Origin: Coleophoma eucalyptorum
Taxonomy: Eukaryota > Ascomycota > Leotiomycetes > Helotiales > Dermateaceae
Direction: 5' to 3'
Assembly: GCA_026120035.1 (NCBI GenBank)
Contig: JALRME010000014.1
Coordinates: 949,757 to 1,013,756 of the forward strand
DNA: 64,000 nt
The number at the start of each line of letters is the position of its first letter. The first letter of the stretch is position 1. The notes under the pieces are model-generated. The model was not told the DNA's origin and did no database searches. It was given only the letters and a program-made list of their open reading frames with translations. Below, one piece after another: positions 1 through 11,881 of this stretch. The translations under genes and the position numbers were made by a program.

Positions 1-854
1 GCTTGTGCTCATAGTGGTTTGCTAGTCCGCCGACCTGGGCGTGCGATGATGCCTGTGCAGCAAACAGACTCGCCAGCTCAGCCTACCGTACCATCGATAA
101 GACAGGAGCCTATGAATTCCGCCTACAAGATGGCAGATCATGTACTTAAATTCCTCTTCTTCATTTTCTGGTTCTGTCTTGTGCTAGGAATTATTTTCGT
201 CGTTGTTAATTATACAACAAACCGGATTGCCATATTGTCTTTCTTTCCCTTCGATGAGGGTCAGTCACAAATTTGGTGGGGTTGGTATTTGACGATTCCA
301 GGACCATGGCAGTTGTTCCTCGTTATGCTTTTTAGAACCGCGATACAGTCCTTTGTTGTAATAGCACTACACTGCGCGGAGTTGTTGATCAATGTCTGGA
401 GAGATGAGTCCGCCTGGCGCAATGCTTACCAGGCAAAAGGTACGGCGAGGAAATCAGCGCTCTACAATCAGCGATATCGAGCATCCCGTGGCTTCTCCTA
501 TTCGTATTCAAACCAATCACTTAATGGATTTTTGGGTCAGTGGCTATCGACATTGATTGCTCGGGCATAAGCATCCGATTTGCCCCGCTACCATTCCTGG
601 TGCTTAGTGGGATGGCACTTGCACTGGCAAATTTTGGGCGAGTAATTACGAGGAAACATCTTACAGGTCCCCAACCTGCCACTTATGGTCATCTCCAGAC
701 TTTGGTGGACTTGATTGATGACTGGGGTACAAATGAAGGCAGATGATTGTGGTGGGGTTCAGAAGGGAATCTCAATAGTCAGATAGTTACTGCAGGAACC
801 AGTGGAAGAAAGGAAGGTGTTGGCCCTATTTCTGCGGGACAATTTTATAGCTAG
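1..854 (+). pseudogene. 3' end of a fungal multi-pass membrane protein, broken
   Basis: The frame is open from the window edge to about 560 and includes two hydrophobic segments (around 145-210 and 310-380). At about 540-560 the reading jumps to another frame, which continues with a hydrophobic stretch and the segment GPQPATYGHLQTLVDLIDDW (about 667-726). I know that segment from the C-termini of large fungal polytopic membrane proteins of unknown function. A TGA at 744-746 then interrupts the frame, which stays open afterwards with LWWGSEG and ends at 852-854. The frame change with no clear GT..AG intron, plus the in-frame stop, points to a pseudogene. The 5' part lies outside the window. 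No function can be assigned. The family recognition is from memory of the motif only. Confidence 0.55.
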
Positions 855-2940
855 TTTAAGTTTTTAGAGCTGGTTTGTTTGCTATTTACTGTATATCTTA
901 ACACAAGGAAGCCAATTATGTATGCTATTCTATCTAAGGTCCCTAGATCATTAAATGTAAGCCTGATGTTCACCATATCTGAACTCTGATGCTTAGATCA
1001 GAAATTGATCGAGCAACCGCTGTTTCTTTGTAAATATCAATAATTCAAGACCGTACAATGTATTCTAACTTACCTCGACAACAGTGTTTATCGAAGTCAA
1101 CCCTGAGCGCAACTTTCTACATCGTTCATCGCTGAGCGGGTAACATCAGGAATACCCTACCTGCCCCTTTACTCTACCCATCCTATACAGTATCTGGTGC
1201 AAGTCAAGAGCGACCGAGTACCTAGCGATACAACGCGGTAGATTATGCACGGATATAGTTTTTATGGACCAAAATATCGTTACGGTATAAATAGGGGATA
1301 ATAGTGTTAGGAAGAATAATAACACTGACATTTTACTTGAAAAGGCTAACGTCCAGTCCGGTTTGCAGAGCTGTGCATCGTGTGCATTGTGAATGGGTTT
1401 GATATACACGGTCAACACGTGCTAAAAGAGGTGTAAGATGACTTGGAACATCTTGTTCGTATGGTCCACGCTACGTGGACGAATGGGTCGAGCGATATAT
1501 TCTGCGCCGAGTATTTACGGAATGTTGAATTTCCACCTATTGGCGGTCAGGTATTACTGCGGCAACTGCCTTCATGTCATCATTGTGAATAGTTCATTCA
1601 GTTGATCAGCTTCCCATACCGAAGGACTGCGTGCCTCTACTCGAGCTCGTCTATTACAAACCAGCATTACGGAAAAGTGAGGAATTCACCATTCAGACGT
1701 AGAAATCCTACCCAATTCAACAAGGGTGGGAATAGAGGCAATCCGGCGAGGAGATCTTCATACTAGTTCGAGAGGAAGGCAGCGAGACGAGCTTGCGACT
1801 TTCTTGCAGTCTTGGCTATATTTTGGTCTAATCGTTACAGTTCTAGAGATCCATATAGATATTTCCAAGTTTACAAGGCTGAATGATGCTTAAGAGCCCA
1901 TGCTGTGAATCACATCCCTCATGTAGCGCATGCAGGAGTGGGCCAATCGAGCGGGAACTAGATTAGAAAGCGCCAATGAGACCATTCAAAGGCAGCAGAC
2001 AGATGAAAAAGGGCGATATATCGAATTTAGCTAGACCCTTCTTAGTCTGTCTATAGTCACTAGGAAGGTGCCTATTCTTCACGAATATTTCGATTTCTTT
2101 CAACAAGTATTGTTCTTCTGCACAAAGGGTGTTGTTTCCGCAGCGAAATTATAAGGCGTGAATTGTACAGCTTGTTATTTTCTAAATTTTACATGAGACA
2201 ACTGAGTATAGAGGGAACTTCCAAAAAGAAAACTGACCTAAATTGGTTTCTTTGGATTTTCCTCTGCTTCATATAAACTCAATCAACGTTTCTGCCCATT
2301 TACTCTGCTCACTTAGCACTTTCTTCTTCAATATCGATAGCTCTTGTGAGTCTAGCTTTTCGCTCAAGGTATGAAAGTTTGTGGCGATCTTGTGGTAGCT
2401 TGAGTCACTTTAAGTAAATCTCAGCAAGTTGAGTTGATCTCGATGAACTTTAAACCTGTCGGGGACATCAGAAGTTGGCTGAATTGCTGATTCTTTATCA
2501 ACTAATGTATCACAGGAACAATTTAGCTCTCAATGAATCCCAAATATCTATCCCTTGTGTTCAGCTATATTATGCTAGGTGACAATGATTAGACTGACCT
2601 TTGCAGTCTGGGCCTTCCTTGTTTCGTAAAGTGATAACAGCCGAATATAATGATATGTCGCAATTCCAGTAAATTCCTCGTCAAGTTCTCTCACATATGG
2701 AAAGTCGGAAAGCAGATCTTGTACTGAAGGACTCGTTTCTCCTTGAAACTTTCCGCATGCAATGGGAATCAGATGTTACATTCTCCTTATTCCTTGCGAT
2801 GGCACGCCAAATAAGAAGATCTCATCGACTTTACCAATAGTGCTTTCCTCCCCTTACTCGAATTTGCCAAGCCGATCAAGTCTCGTTCATGAGGGTATTT
2901 TATTAAGGAAGAATATTTCTACTAATACTTACAGAATGAA
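855..2940. other. Intergenic, no gene recognised
   Basis: About 2.1 kb with only short, unconvincing open frames on both strands and no recognisable protein motif, RNA gene or clear repeat. Base composition is ordinary AT-rich intergenic sequence. Confidence 0.5.
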
Positions 2941-3560
2941 AGCTAAATAAACCATATTACACTCTTTAGTATAGACTATAGGTAGAAGAAAATTAAGAAG
3001 AACGATAAGAGCCTACGCTTAAGGGTCCTAGGTAAAAGTAGTCCTTCTTAGCTAGGAGGAATAAGAAAACGGCTTAGGATAATAGATATAACCTTCAAGT
3101 CAAGCTTGATAGATAGCTATAGAACTCTAATTAAACTCGTAACTCTACTATTCTTCCTATAGAGGCTTTTCCTTATACTCCTTGGATTTCTTAATATATA
3201 CAACCATATAATCTCGTATATATAACAAACAGATAGTAAGAAATACTCCTACCCTACAAAGCAAACACTAGTAGCTAGTCCATAGCTTAAGATACTAAAT
3301 AGTTAGACTTCTACTGATAAACCTTTTATCTCGAAGACTTTCTAGTGGTTATAAAACTAAAGAGTCGATATACTTAAGATAGCTCTTTAAAACCTAGCCG
3401 GTAAGGCGATATAGCGTCTTTCGTAGGTCGTCCTTAATACTCTTCTAGCTAGGTCCAAAGTACGTCTAATAACGCTTGTATACTACCATCTGGTGGTCTA
3501 AATTATATTCTAAGTCTATTGGAGGCAATTAATAAAAAAAGGACGCTAAGAGACTAATTG
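2941..3560. repeat. TpA-rich, RIP-like degenerate sequence
   Basis: The composition changes abruptly. TpA steps and TAG/TAA/CTA triplets are very frequent on both strands, CpA/TpG steps are scarce, and CpG is retained (many cgta/tacg words). This resembles the telomere-proximal Gypsy remnant at 59.4-63.9 kb and is what RIP leaves behind in ascomycete repeats. No protein motif could be recovered, so the original element is unknown. Confidence 0.45.
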
Positions 3561-4734
3561 TAGTGTTAAAAACTTACTTGATATATGATTTTACCAAAAC
3601 CCTTTTGGGGGTAAACCTTTTAGGAGTGAACCAGGGATTCGTTAGGGTATTTATAGACCACAAATAGGTCCGAGAACTCCTTTTGACAGTTAAAAGGGCC
3701 CTCACATAAGAGGTAGGCACGTGACTCGGCAAAGCTGGACAGGAACTCAACTCTAAGATTGGGCAGCCTCATCATAAGAACAGTCGACTATTCCAGCTCT
3801 TGGCATCGGTGGCTGCTCCTATGTTACCCGTAAAGTGAAGTGCAACCCAGCCGGCGAGCTGCAGTCTCCGGGGAAGTACTATAAAGCCAAGAAGCCAAAA
3901 TGTCAAGCGTTGGAAAGGAGGGTTCCCTAAAGGTATACGTTGGCTGCGAATGTAGTACCATCCGTTCGGTGCTAGTATAGCGACACCTATATTGATGTTG
4001 TATTATACTACCAAAGATGTGGATTCTGTGGCTGTAAGGTAGCTTTCTATAGTCGCTGAACTAATGGGAGACGGTAAGAGCCAATGCTAAGTGAAGGCTA
4101 AGAGATCTTCGACGGGGGCTTGGGGGGGGGGGGGAGAATGAATGGAGAAAGTAGCCATTAGCTGTCATTTGAGCCCCAATTGGTGGCTTTTGCTATGTCT
4201 TGAAATTTATAACCTCATTGGTGGTCATATGGATTGAATTGTCGCTTATGAACACTGACGGAGGCTGTGTCCTGACCTTGTGGCGTCTTGTTTGCAGTGC
4301 TGATACCCACCCAGCGTTCTAGTCCTATTAGTACATTGCGTTCGGTCGTTCTTAGGATTATCGATATATACATGGTGCCGGTTAAATAATATTATTGGCT
4401 CATCTGTTATAAAGTTGACAAGAGGATATCTTGGGTAGTACCTGATTGGTTGCGAGTTGCCAAAAGCAGCCGAAATTTATGTCTTGTCAGCCGCCTCCAG
4501 CTCTCTCAGCCTTGTGTTATGCATTGTCAGACTCAAACAGGGTCTGGAATACGAGAAATAAGAACTCGGCTTACCCTTCACTATTCTTAGTAGCTTTGCC
4601 ATGGACAGGCGTGAAGAGTTGTTTATATCCTGTTACATTTCTTGAAGTACTTCTTCTATTTTCTCTTATAAAGCCAGCGAGCAATAATTGCGCAACACCC
4701 ACTCGCGGCTTAAGTGCATAGAATAATCGCCGAT
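3561..4734. other. Intergenic region upstream of the FLC/TRP-like gene
   Basis: No gene is recognised. It includes a run of 13 G (about 4122-4134) and the presumed promoter of the FLC-like gene starting at 4735. Open frames at 4446-4721 have no family resemblance. Confidence 0.4.
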
Positions 4735-6837
4735 ATGGGGACGTCTAGGTGGCTTCTATACACAGTGGCATTTCAAAGCCTTATTCTAGGAGTTTATGCG
4801 ACTGATATTTTGAAGCTATCAAGCTTTTCAGAATGCGTTGAGGCGCCTGACATCGTTATTGACCGGGCCAACATTGAATATGATTCGAAGACTCGTGAGA
4901 TTCAACTCGATATCGCAGGACGAAGCTCCAAGTCAGAGAATGTGACCGCAAATTTGTATGTCGCAGCATATGGGAAGCAGTTATACAAAAATAGCTTCGA
5001 CCCATGTGATAGCCAAACATATGTTGACCAACTTTGTCCTGGTGAGTAGATTCTGGTAGAGAATTATACATATTTGTTGATGAATTTGCAACAGTGCCTG
5101 TAGGTAATTTTGCTGCAGCTACTACCCAGACGATCCCCGCCGAATTTGCAGATAAGATTCCTTCGATTGCATATTCGATACCAGATATTGCATTGCAAGC
5201 AACAATAGAGCTGAAATCCTTGGATGATGGTAGGAATGTCGGATGTGTTGTTGCAGATCTTAGCAATGGAAAGTCAATCAACTCAGTGGCAACGACATAT
5301 GTGGCGGCAGCAATTGCGGCGGCCACGCTTCTCCTCACTGGAATAACTTCGCTTTTGAGCGGTGGAGGTGGAAGTGAGCCCGGAAAGGTTGGACCAAGTC
5401 CGAATTTCATGCATATAATGTCCTGGTTTCAAACTGTTGCGACCACGGGCATGTTAAGCGTCAATTACCCACCTCTCTATCGAAACTTTACAGAGAAATT
5501 TGCCTTCTCCACAGGACTGATTTCTTGGACTAAAATGCAGTCAACAATAGACTCTTTTAGATCTCGCACTGGTGGGAATATTACGACAGAAAATGTCCAT
5601 TACTTGAAAAACGCCACATTAGTCTTTTCTGAGGACAATGATTCAACCAACGACGTTCATGTCTCCCGATCCCTTTTATCGACTCTGAAAGTAATTCGGG
5701 ACTTCTCGTTCGGTGACGCCGGAAATGAGACAACAGGAAGCATCACTGCGGGCCTTACACGCCGTGTTTCTGGCATTCAAGCATATTCTGAAGAAATCGG
5801 AATTGTTCAAGAGAATACCTTTATGACAGCATGTCTGATAGCTTGTATTGTCTTTGCGGCAATCATAGTGGCAATTCTACTGTTGAAGGCGTTTCTTGAA
5901 TCCTGGGCTCTATGTGGGACAATCCCTAAATCACTTGCGGGGTTTCGAGAACATTACTGGGGTACCACTTTCCGATCTATTACCAACCTGATTTACATAT
6001 TTTACGGCCCGTGGGTTGGCTGGTGTATTTTCCAATTTAAGACCGGAGACTCTTGGGCGGCTACATTACTAGCTGCGGTCACCTTGATACTTTTCTCGGC
6101 CATTCTTCTATGCTTTGCCGTCGTTATTGTTCGTACTGCCCAAATATATATTAAGTCGCAGGGCTCCGCCGCCGCATTGTTTGAGGAAAAGAGAACCTGG
6201 CTTAAGTATAGTCTGTTTTACAATACATACCGCAAAAACTACTGGTGGTTCTTCAATGTAATCATTGCGTACAGCTTTATCAAGGGATTTCTCCTCGCAG
6301 CACTCAATGGTGAGGGCTTTGCTCAGACGGTCTCCCTGCTAGTGGTGGAAGCACTGATGTTTATTACCACCGTCATTATCCGCCCACATGAAAGGAATAT
6401 CGAGAATATAGTCAATATCGCAACCCGATTTGTCCAGACCTTAACGTTTGCAGGAATCATGGTTTTCGTAAATGAGCTGAAGGTTCAGAAATCAACACAA
6501 ACAATTATGGGATTCGCATTGGTCATCTTTTCATTAGTAACTACAGCAATCTTGGTCATCCTTTTGATCATTAGTACATCTATAACATGTTGCGTGAACA
6601 ATCCGCATCGTCAGCGAAGGAAAGAAGCTGGTATGTACACAATAGAATATGGTTCCATAGGAACTTTTGAGGTAAAATACTAATTTTCTTATAGAGAAAC
6701 AAAAGCGGGAATCAGAGGCATTGATAGCCCAAGGTCACTACAGTAGTAGCTATACAACCTCGGACAGTATGATCTACACGCGATCAATTAATAGAGATCC
6801 AGCTGCAGTGCCTTTATATACTCAAAATCATGTATAG
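4735..6837 (+). CDS. TRP-like / flavin carrier (FLC) family membrane protein
   Basis: Three exons: 4735-5041, 5095-6630 and 6695-6837 (introns of 53 and 64 bp with GTGAGT..CAG and GTATGT..TAG), giving 661 residues. The start at 4735 opens a signal peptide (MGTSRWLLY... to about residue 22). Then comes a Cys-containing ML-like lumenal domain (ECVEAPDIVID, QLCPVPVGNF, IPSIAYSIPD, GCVVADLSNGKS). A polytopic region of roughly nine hydrophobic segments follows (from about residue 185 to 590), with a polar C-tail. This is the architecture of fungal FLC1-3/Pkd2-type proteins (TRP_N plus TRP domains), linked to FAD transport in the ER, cell-wall integrity and calcium. The last exon replaces a run-on into intron 2. 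The gene looks intact; substrate and compartment here are inferred from the family. Confidence 0.88.
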
Positions 6838-7460
6838 TTTTTTTATATAGAGCAGGGCTACTTCTATCTTGTATAGAGATATTTACCAAACCTTGTTAAT
6901 TGTTGATTTGCGTCAGATAACGTAATAACTGACTCTTAAGTCAAATGAGGTTCAAGTTGTGTTCATAAGTATTTGGTTCATTTTTGTGTGTTGACGAGAG
7001 TGTGAGGCAGGGAGGTATAAACCCCTCGCTATTGATACTGTATACATGTGACTAGGTCTCGTGATTGAACTGTAAATGACATTCCGACATTAATCATAGT
7101 TAATTTAACATATGTAACAACTTATATGAAAATTTAATTGAAGATTAAGACCTACAATAGAGTCTAATTCCTAGAATATTTAACTAATATTAGTGAGCTC
7201 AGCCTGATCATCTTATTGTACGGAACATTGTCTTAGGCAAAGAGAACATGCAAGACGAGGCCATGAGCCCAGAAACACGTACGAAATCGACTTCGTCTTG
7301 TATGGGACTCTTGACCACGTCATTAAAGAGACCTTGTCTTAAAGATGCGTGATACTACTGAAGATCCAGGATCTCAAATTTCACTTTTCGCATGATGCAC
7401 TGCTACTACGCTACCCTCGGTCTAATTTTGGTTATGGGTATGTAGGTTTAGATTCCTGAA
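6838..7460. other. Intergenic, no gene recognised
   Basis: AT-rich spacer between the FLC-like gene and the broken AAA ATPase. Part of 7200-7460 may be decayed 5' sequence of that ATPase gene, but no motif is readable. Confidence 0.4.
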
Positions 7461-8386
7461 ATGTATAGTAAAGTACTTTGCAAGGAGATCGAGGAGGGAT
7501 GGTCTCATATCGCGCTAGACGTAGAAATTGAGAGGGTCATGAAGCAGATCATCCCCCAGGCCAAGGCAAGCCTTGCAAAAGGTCGAGCTGCTTGCGGTAT
7601 TCTCAAGAATAGCAGATTTGGCTACTTGCTGCAGTACGGACCACCAGGGACTGGCAAAACGCACCTTGCCCGGGTGGTGGCTCAAGGGTCCAATGTCGTT
7701 ACTAATTGTGTATCTCTAGCTGACATCGAGAACACCGACGTTGGAGAGACAGAAAAAGCAATCACAGGCCTCTTCCAGCTAGGGCGCATGCTCGTCTCGA
7801 CTATCATATTCATTGACGAAGTAGATGCGCTGTTTCGTTCTCATTGTCCTTATGATCAAACCTGGGTTTGAAATCGGCTTAATTAGCTGCTTTACGAAAT
7901 TGATAGCCCTGTCAAGTCGAAAACCGCTCGCTTTGTATTGTTGGCAAGCGACTTTTCCAAGATCTTGACCATGCTTTCTTGCGACGCGTATCTAGTAGCT
8001 TTCACCTTGGACTGCCTTCAAGGGCCCTTCGAAAGGAGATATTCCAAATTGCCTTACGAGACGAGATCTTGAGTGAAACCGTCAACCTATCTCTTCTAGC
8101 TAACATGACTTATCGGTATTCTGGATCACACATCTAGACGCTCTGTATTCAAGCCGTACTGTTGTGTGATGACACCTTTTTTGAAAATGGCGACCACGAA
8201 GGCAAGAGAATGCTTGACATTTTGCATTTGAAGAAGTCATTCAAGAGAGTGTCCCCGACCATCTTGGGGAAAGCTCTCGGTCTCATTCGGGAATTGGCAA
8301 GTGACTCCAATGCTATAGGATATGAAAAGATGCAGACAAAAATGAAAAGAGCGACATATGAGGTTCTTAGCAAGCACCGGAAATGA
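7461..8386 (+). pseudogene. AAA+ ATPase (Msp1/ATAD-like fungal family), decayed
   Basis: The first open part (7461-7871) holds Walker A GPPGTGKT, ENTDVGETEKAI and Walker B IIFIDEVDALF. After a TGA at 7869-7871 the same frame carries on with a TAG two codons before LLYEIDS, then FVLLASDF. Around 7965 the homology jumps to another frame (LDHAFLRRV, arginine-finger region; GLPSRALRKEIFQIALRDE; YRYSGS). A TAG follows at 8135-8137, and the rest runs TLCIQAVLLCDD to 8386. Domain order matches a complete AAA module with its C-terminal helical part, so this was a real gene now inactivated by three stops and one frameshift. Two of the stops (TGA from CGA, TAG from CAG) can be explained by single C-to-T changes. 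The true start upstream is unknown. Confidence 0.8.
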
Positions 8387-8457
8387 GAAACCTACCGGTC
8401 TAGAAACCCTGAAACCCAGAAAATAGAGGTAGAATTAGGGCCAGGATTATGGATCTG

Positions 8458-9340
8458 AAATGAGAGAAGATTCAGGCTTATTTATCATAGGGGAAGTTGC
8501 CTATCTTGAAAGACGTCATCCGCCAGACAGCGCCTGGTTCGCAAGGAACATCTGTGGTCAGTCAGGAAGATCAGACAAGGCCAGGGAAGGATCATGTCGA
8601 ACAATTTACAGAACCGAGACATCATCTAAACTCCGCCAATATCTCTAAGGCTTGGTTATCTTACTGTAAGAAAATATAGCCGGCAAAATATCATATATTC
8701 CACGAAGCCCACTCGAGGGAAGACATCGAGGGATCCATCGTTCGGTACATTTGGGGCGACTACATCGCCTTTAGCTCACTTAATACATTGGCCAGGATCA
8801 AACCACATGCCTCCTTCTTGGAAGACTTACCCAGCTGGGCATTCAATCTTCACAGGCCGCTGATTGGATTTTTCATGTACGAGGAAAACATTTCTTCGAT
8901 ACTCGGGTGGTTGCGACTCAACAAGCATCACGACACGATTGAGGTCGCACAAATGTACCAATTCATGCAGTAACAGCTAGATCCCGAGCCGAAAGGAGGG
9001 ATCCTAATACCACCGTCCGGACAATCTGTCTTCAGCACAGGGGAATATTTTCCCGATGGAGGGCTGAAAGCGTCAATAAATTTCTCTGCGCGTCTTGCAT
9101 TGCCAGGTGATGTTTGTTGACGCAATCGACGGCCTGGGTGCCGACTCCCATCATCACGGGGAGACTGGGTTCCCAACGGAAGACGTGCATCTGCCCTCCC
9201 AGAAGATATTCAACGCATCAAAGAAGCCAGCAGTGCGGCGCGAGAAAGTCTCACGCCTCTCTGTGGCTCGAATGCTGATGTACGATCACGAGTACGAGTT
9301 TCCGGACGGTCTGTCGCTGTTAGATGTTCCTTGAGAACTC
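8458..9340 (+). pseudogene. Decayed protein-coding stretch, family unknown
   Basis: One frame stays protein-like from about 8497 to 9120, interrupted only by TAG at 8677, TAA at 8971 and TGA at 9118. Between the stops it reads like protein (IRQTAPGSQGTSVVS; EGSIVRYIWGDYIAF; LPSWAFNLHRPLIGFFMYEE; GGILIPPSGQSVFSTGEYF). Each stop is one C-to-T change from CAG, CAA and CGA. A different frame continues 9095-9334. I do not recognise the family. It may be the remains of a gene once next to the AAA ATPase, or of a longer gene containing it. Confidence 0.4.
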
Positions 9341-10119
9341 GCCGAGTCTCTCGCTACAGGTCAGAAAAGCTATGTCAATGATCAGGTATCTGTTAAAGCG
9401 ACTTCTTGGGGGGAAAATAACTGGCTAGCTACGCTTTTCACAAATTATATCAGATTTAAACGCCATCTTTGAGATAGGGGTGGTCCACTAAAAGATTATT
9501 TTAACTCAAATCAACCGTTTGACCCAGATAGCCAAGCCTCTGAAAAAATGATCCTTCGAGCATCAGCGTATCTGTTTAGAAGACGGCTATTCACCCCGGT
9601 TGGTAAACTCATAGGCACAGTAGCACCGCGCACCCAGTTCAACGATAAAATCGTCATTTTGCTGGGATGCGACATGCCGGTCATCCTTCGCCCATCGCGT
9701 GACTGCTATCAATTTATCGGGTCTTGCTTCGCTGATGGATTGATGGATGGATGGATGGAGCAGCAGCGTACAAAGTGCAGAAGGGGAGCGCCAAGATCCA
9801 AAATATCTCCTTATGTTAGACATGTCGACCTCCAAACGATCCGGAGCTTGTAGAGTTGACTCTCGGTCTCAAATGCTGCGAAGCTCATCATACACATGGT
9901 TGGCAATATTAAATACCTGGATAAATCAACCTCCCCCAACAGCTCAAGTCCAAGATGTGTATAAGACCAGTAACTGGGACCCTATTATTCACGTTTTATA
10001 TATTAGTATAACTGCTGCAGCTTATTTTCCTCGAAACAACTGGTCATGTAAACTTTCTATTCTATAATAAATAGAAGAGATCTTATTTGTAAGAGACTAA
10101 GGGTATCTTTCAAGAGAAG
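9341..10119. other. Intergenic, no gene recognised
   Basis: Overlapping short frames on both strands (9548-10067) have no recognisable motif and no consistent coding character. A short TGGA-type microsatellite (gatggatgga) sits near 9734-9757. Confidence 0.4.
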
Positions 10120-10827
10120 CTATTTACAATCTGCAAAATATACTCCGAAGTATGACGTATATGGATTATGTGACTGATCCTTGTTAATTCCTTTTAGCAC
10201 CTCTTTAGTGCAGTGCAGCGTATGGCTATAGTCTCCTTGATGAGGATCTATTCCAAAGCCTCCGTGAATGGATCTTTGGATCCTGCGACTCAAGAAAATA
10301 CAGTGGCCAAGATGCTCTTCCCATGTCGTCCAGGTGAACTGAGGAAGAATTCGTTCGGAAAGTGCAATCTCATCGACAACGGAGTGTGTCAGGTTATCAT
10401 CCGTAAAGAAGGGCCATGGTCCACGCTCGCGCTCAGAGCTCATCACCCACTCACGAAATTCAGCAGATGTTTCTCGATCAAGGCACTCTTTTGGTAACCA
10501 TGTGTAGCTCAAGAGATCAAACTCGCAGCCCCGAGCTCGTGCCTCTACTGTCGTGTTCCCACAGGGCGATTCTGATGCCGATGTGCTCGATTCTCGAGTG
10601 GCAGTTCGGTTAAGAAAGTGGGAACGGATCATCATCCAGCCCGAGATCATAAAGATGACACCCATAAGGAAAGATAATCCGCTACAGAAGAGAAACAGAT
10701 ACGAGTGACGCTTGACATGGTCGAATGGATTGGTAGGCGGAAGGTCATCTCCTGAGGTTCTTTGTGAGATCTTTGAGTAGGTCTGAGGCCACTTCCACAT
10801 ATTGTTAGACTCTAATTGGACCAACAA
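10120..10827 (-). CDS. Single-pass membrane protein with paired HXXHC motifs (divergent UstYa-like)
   Basis: One exon, 235 residues (226 if it starts at the second ATG, MWKWPQ). A transmembrane helix lies at about residues 45-67 after a cytosolic N-tail. The ectodomain carries a conserved-looking block CGNTTVEARARGCEFDLLSY, WLPKECLD, then HLGHC and, 29 residues on, HTLHC. Two HXXHC motifs are the hallmark of UstYa/DUF3328 oxidases of fungal RiPP clusters, but the sequence between them does not look like a canonical UstYa domain. A paralogue with the same layout lies at 17717-18385 (CGTTNEEAIARGC, HGEHC, HANHC). Related fungal proteins are known to me only as hypothetical. A role in oxidative peptide tailoring is inferred from the motif pair and from the neighbours, not shown. 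Confidence 0.7.
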   Translation of the reverse strand: MLVQLESNNMWKWPQTYSKISQRTSGDDLPPTNPFDHVKRHSYLFLFCSGLSFLMGVIFMISGWMMIRSHFLNRTATRESSTSASESPCGNTTVEARARGCEFDLLSYTWLPKECLDRETSAEFREWVMSSERERGPWPFFTDDNLTHSVVDEIALSERILPQFTWTTWEEHLGHCIFLSRRIQRSIHGGFGIDPHQGDYSHTLHCTKEVLKGINKDQSHNPYTSYFGVYFADCK

Positions 10828-11881
10828 CCATGGTATATTTAAAAGAAGTACAGATGCGATTGAATGGGCAACAAGCTATACGCATATGTGTGATAAGATT
10901 GCCACATGGGACAATGAGTTGAGCAGAAATAATTACAATACGTGGTGTCAAAGAAGCAACGTGCACAGCTGGTAGACGTCACGAATCTTACAGTACGATT
11001 CAAAAGCTAAGATAAAGGAAAATGTATGACATATAGCATAGATAAGACTTCCTTCCTGTAATGGCCGAATCAGCAGCGTATAGGATGGAAACTTGATAAC
11101 TAGATAAGTGAACCCCTGTGCCTATGATCTGTCTCTACAGTAGTTGCAAAAATGCCCCCAAAGAATTCAAGTAAACTATACTAAAGACACATCGAAAGAT
11201 AAGGATATTTATAGTGCATCCTACTTACAGTCTAAGAGCTTCCTCTACTGGCGAACAGTCCTAACACTTTCTAGATACGTTAGCTAGGTGAATGGCTATT
11301 ACTCTCACGCTAGCAAGCCCCACTTTCGTCTCCACTTAGACTACACCATGCTTAGGAAAATCAGACCCATGACTTATATCCTTGTACAATTTACGAATAT
11401 TGTTATCAATAAGGCTATAGACCCATGCCTTATGTCCTGTACACTTTACGCACTTCAGTGTCAATAAGGCTATATGAAGATTTTATCATACGTAGGTGAG
11501 ATGGCTGAGTCTCAATCATGTCGCGGTCCCGGCCAGCACTACCACTCCAACGTACCCATTCTATAAGAACTATGTGGAATGGACCGCGGCTAGGGCTAAG
11601 CCAAATTAATAACTGATTCTAAAAAATGTTGTAATTTTATAAATTCACTAAAGTTGATGCCGCAAATTAGAGAACATATAACTAGTCTTGCGTGTCCTAA
11701 ACTAGAAAATTCATTATTTACTAGGTATCGCAAAGTACCAGTTGAGTGACAAAAGTGCCAGTTGAAGGACAGTCTTCTGGTTTTGATTACTATTTAACTT
11801 GATATTTTAGGACTTAATGAGATTAACGTGTCTGTCTTTCAGCTTACATTCGTAGGATTAGGCCGCAGTAGTCTTGACGAT
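10828..11881. other. Intergenic with a 56-bp tandem duplication
   Basis: No gene is seen. A near-direct tandem duplication lies at 11364-11419 and 11420-11474 (both begin gacccatg and end caataaggctata). The rest is AT-rich spacer between two genes on the minus strand. Confidence 0.5.

Noticed and set aside
4856..5410. Minus-strand 184-codon frame
   Set aside because: It lies opposite exons 1 and 2 of the FLC-like gene, which has clear family motifs.
9548..10067. Overlapping frames of 101, 106 and 82 codons
   Set aside because: No motif, both strands equally open, includes a microsatellite.
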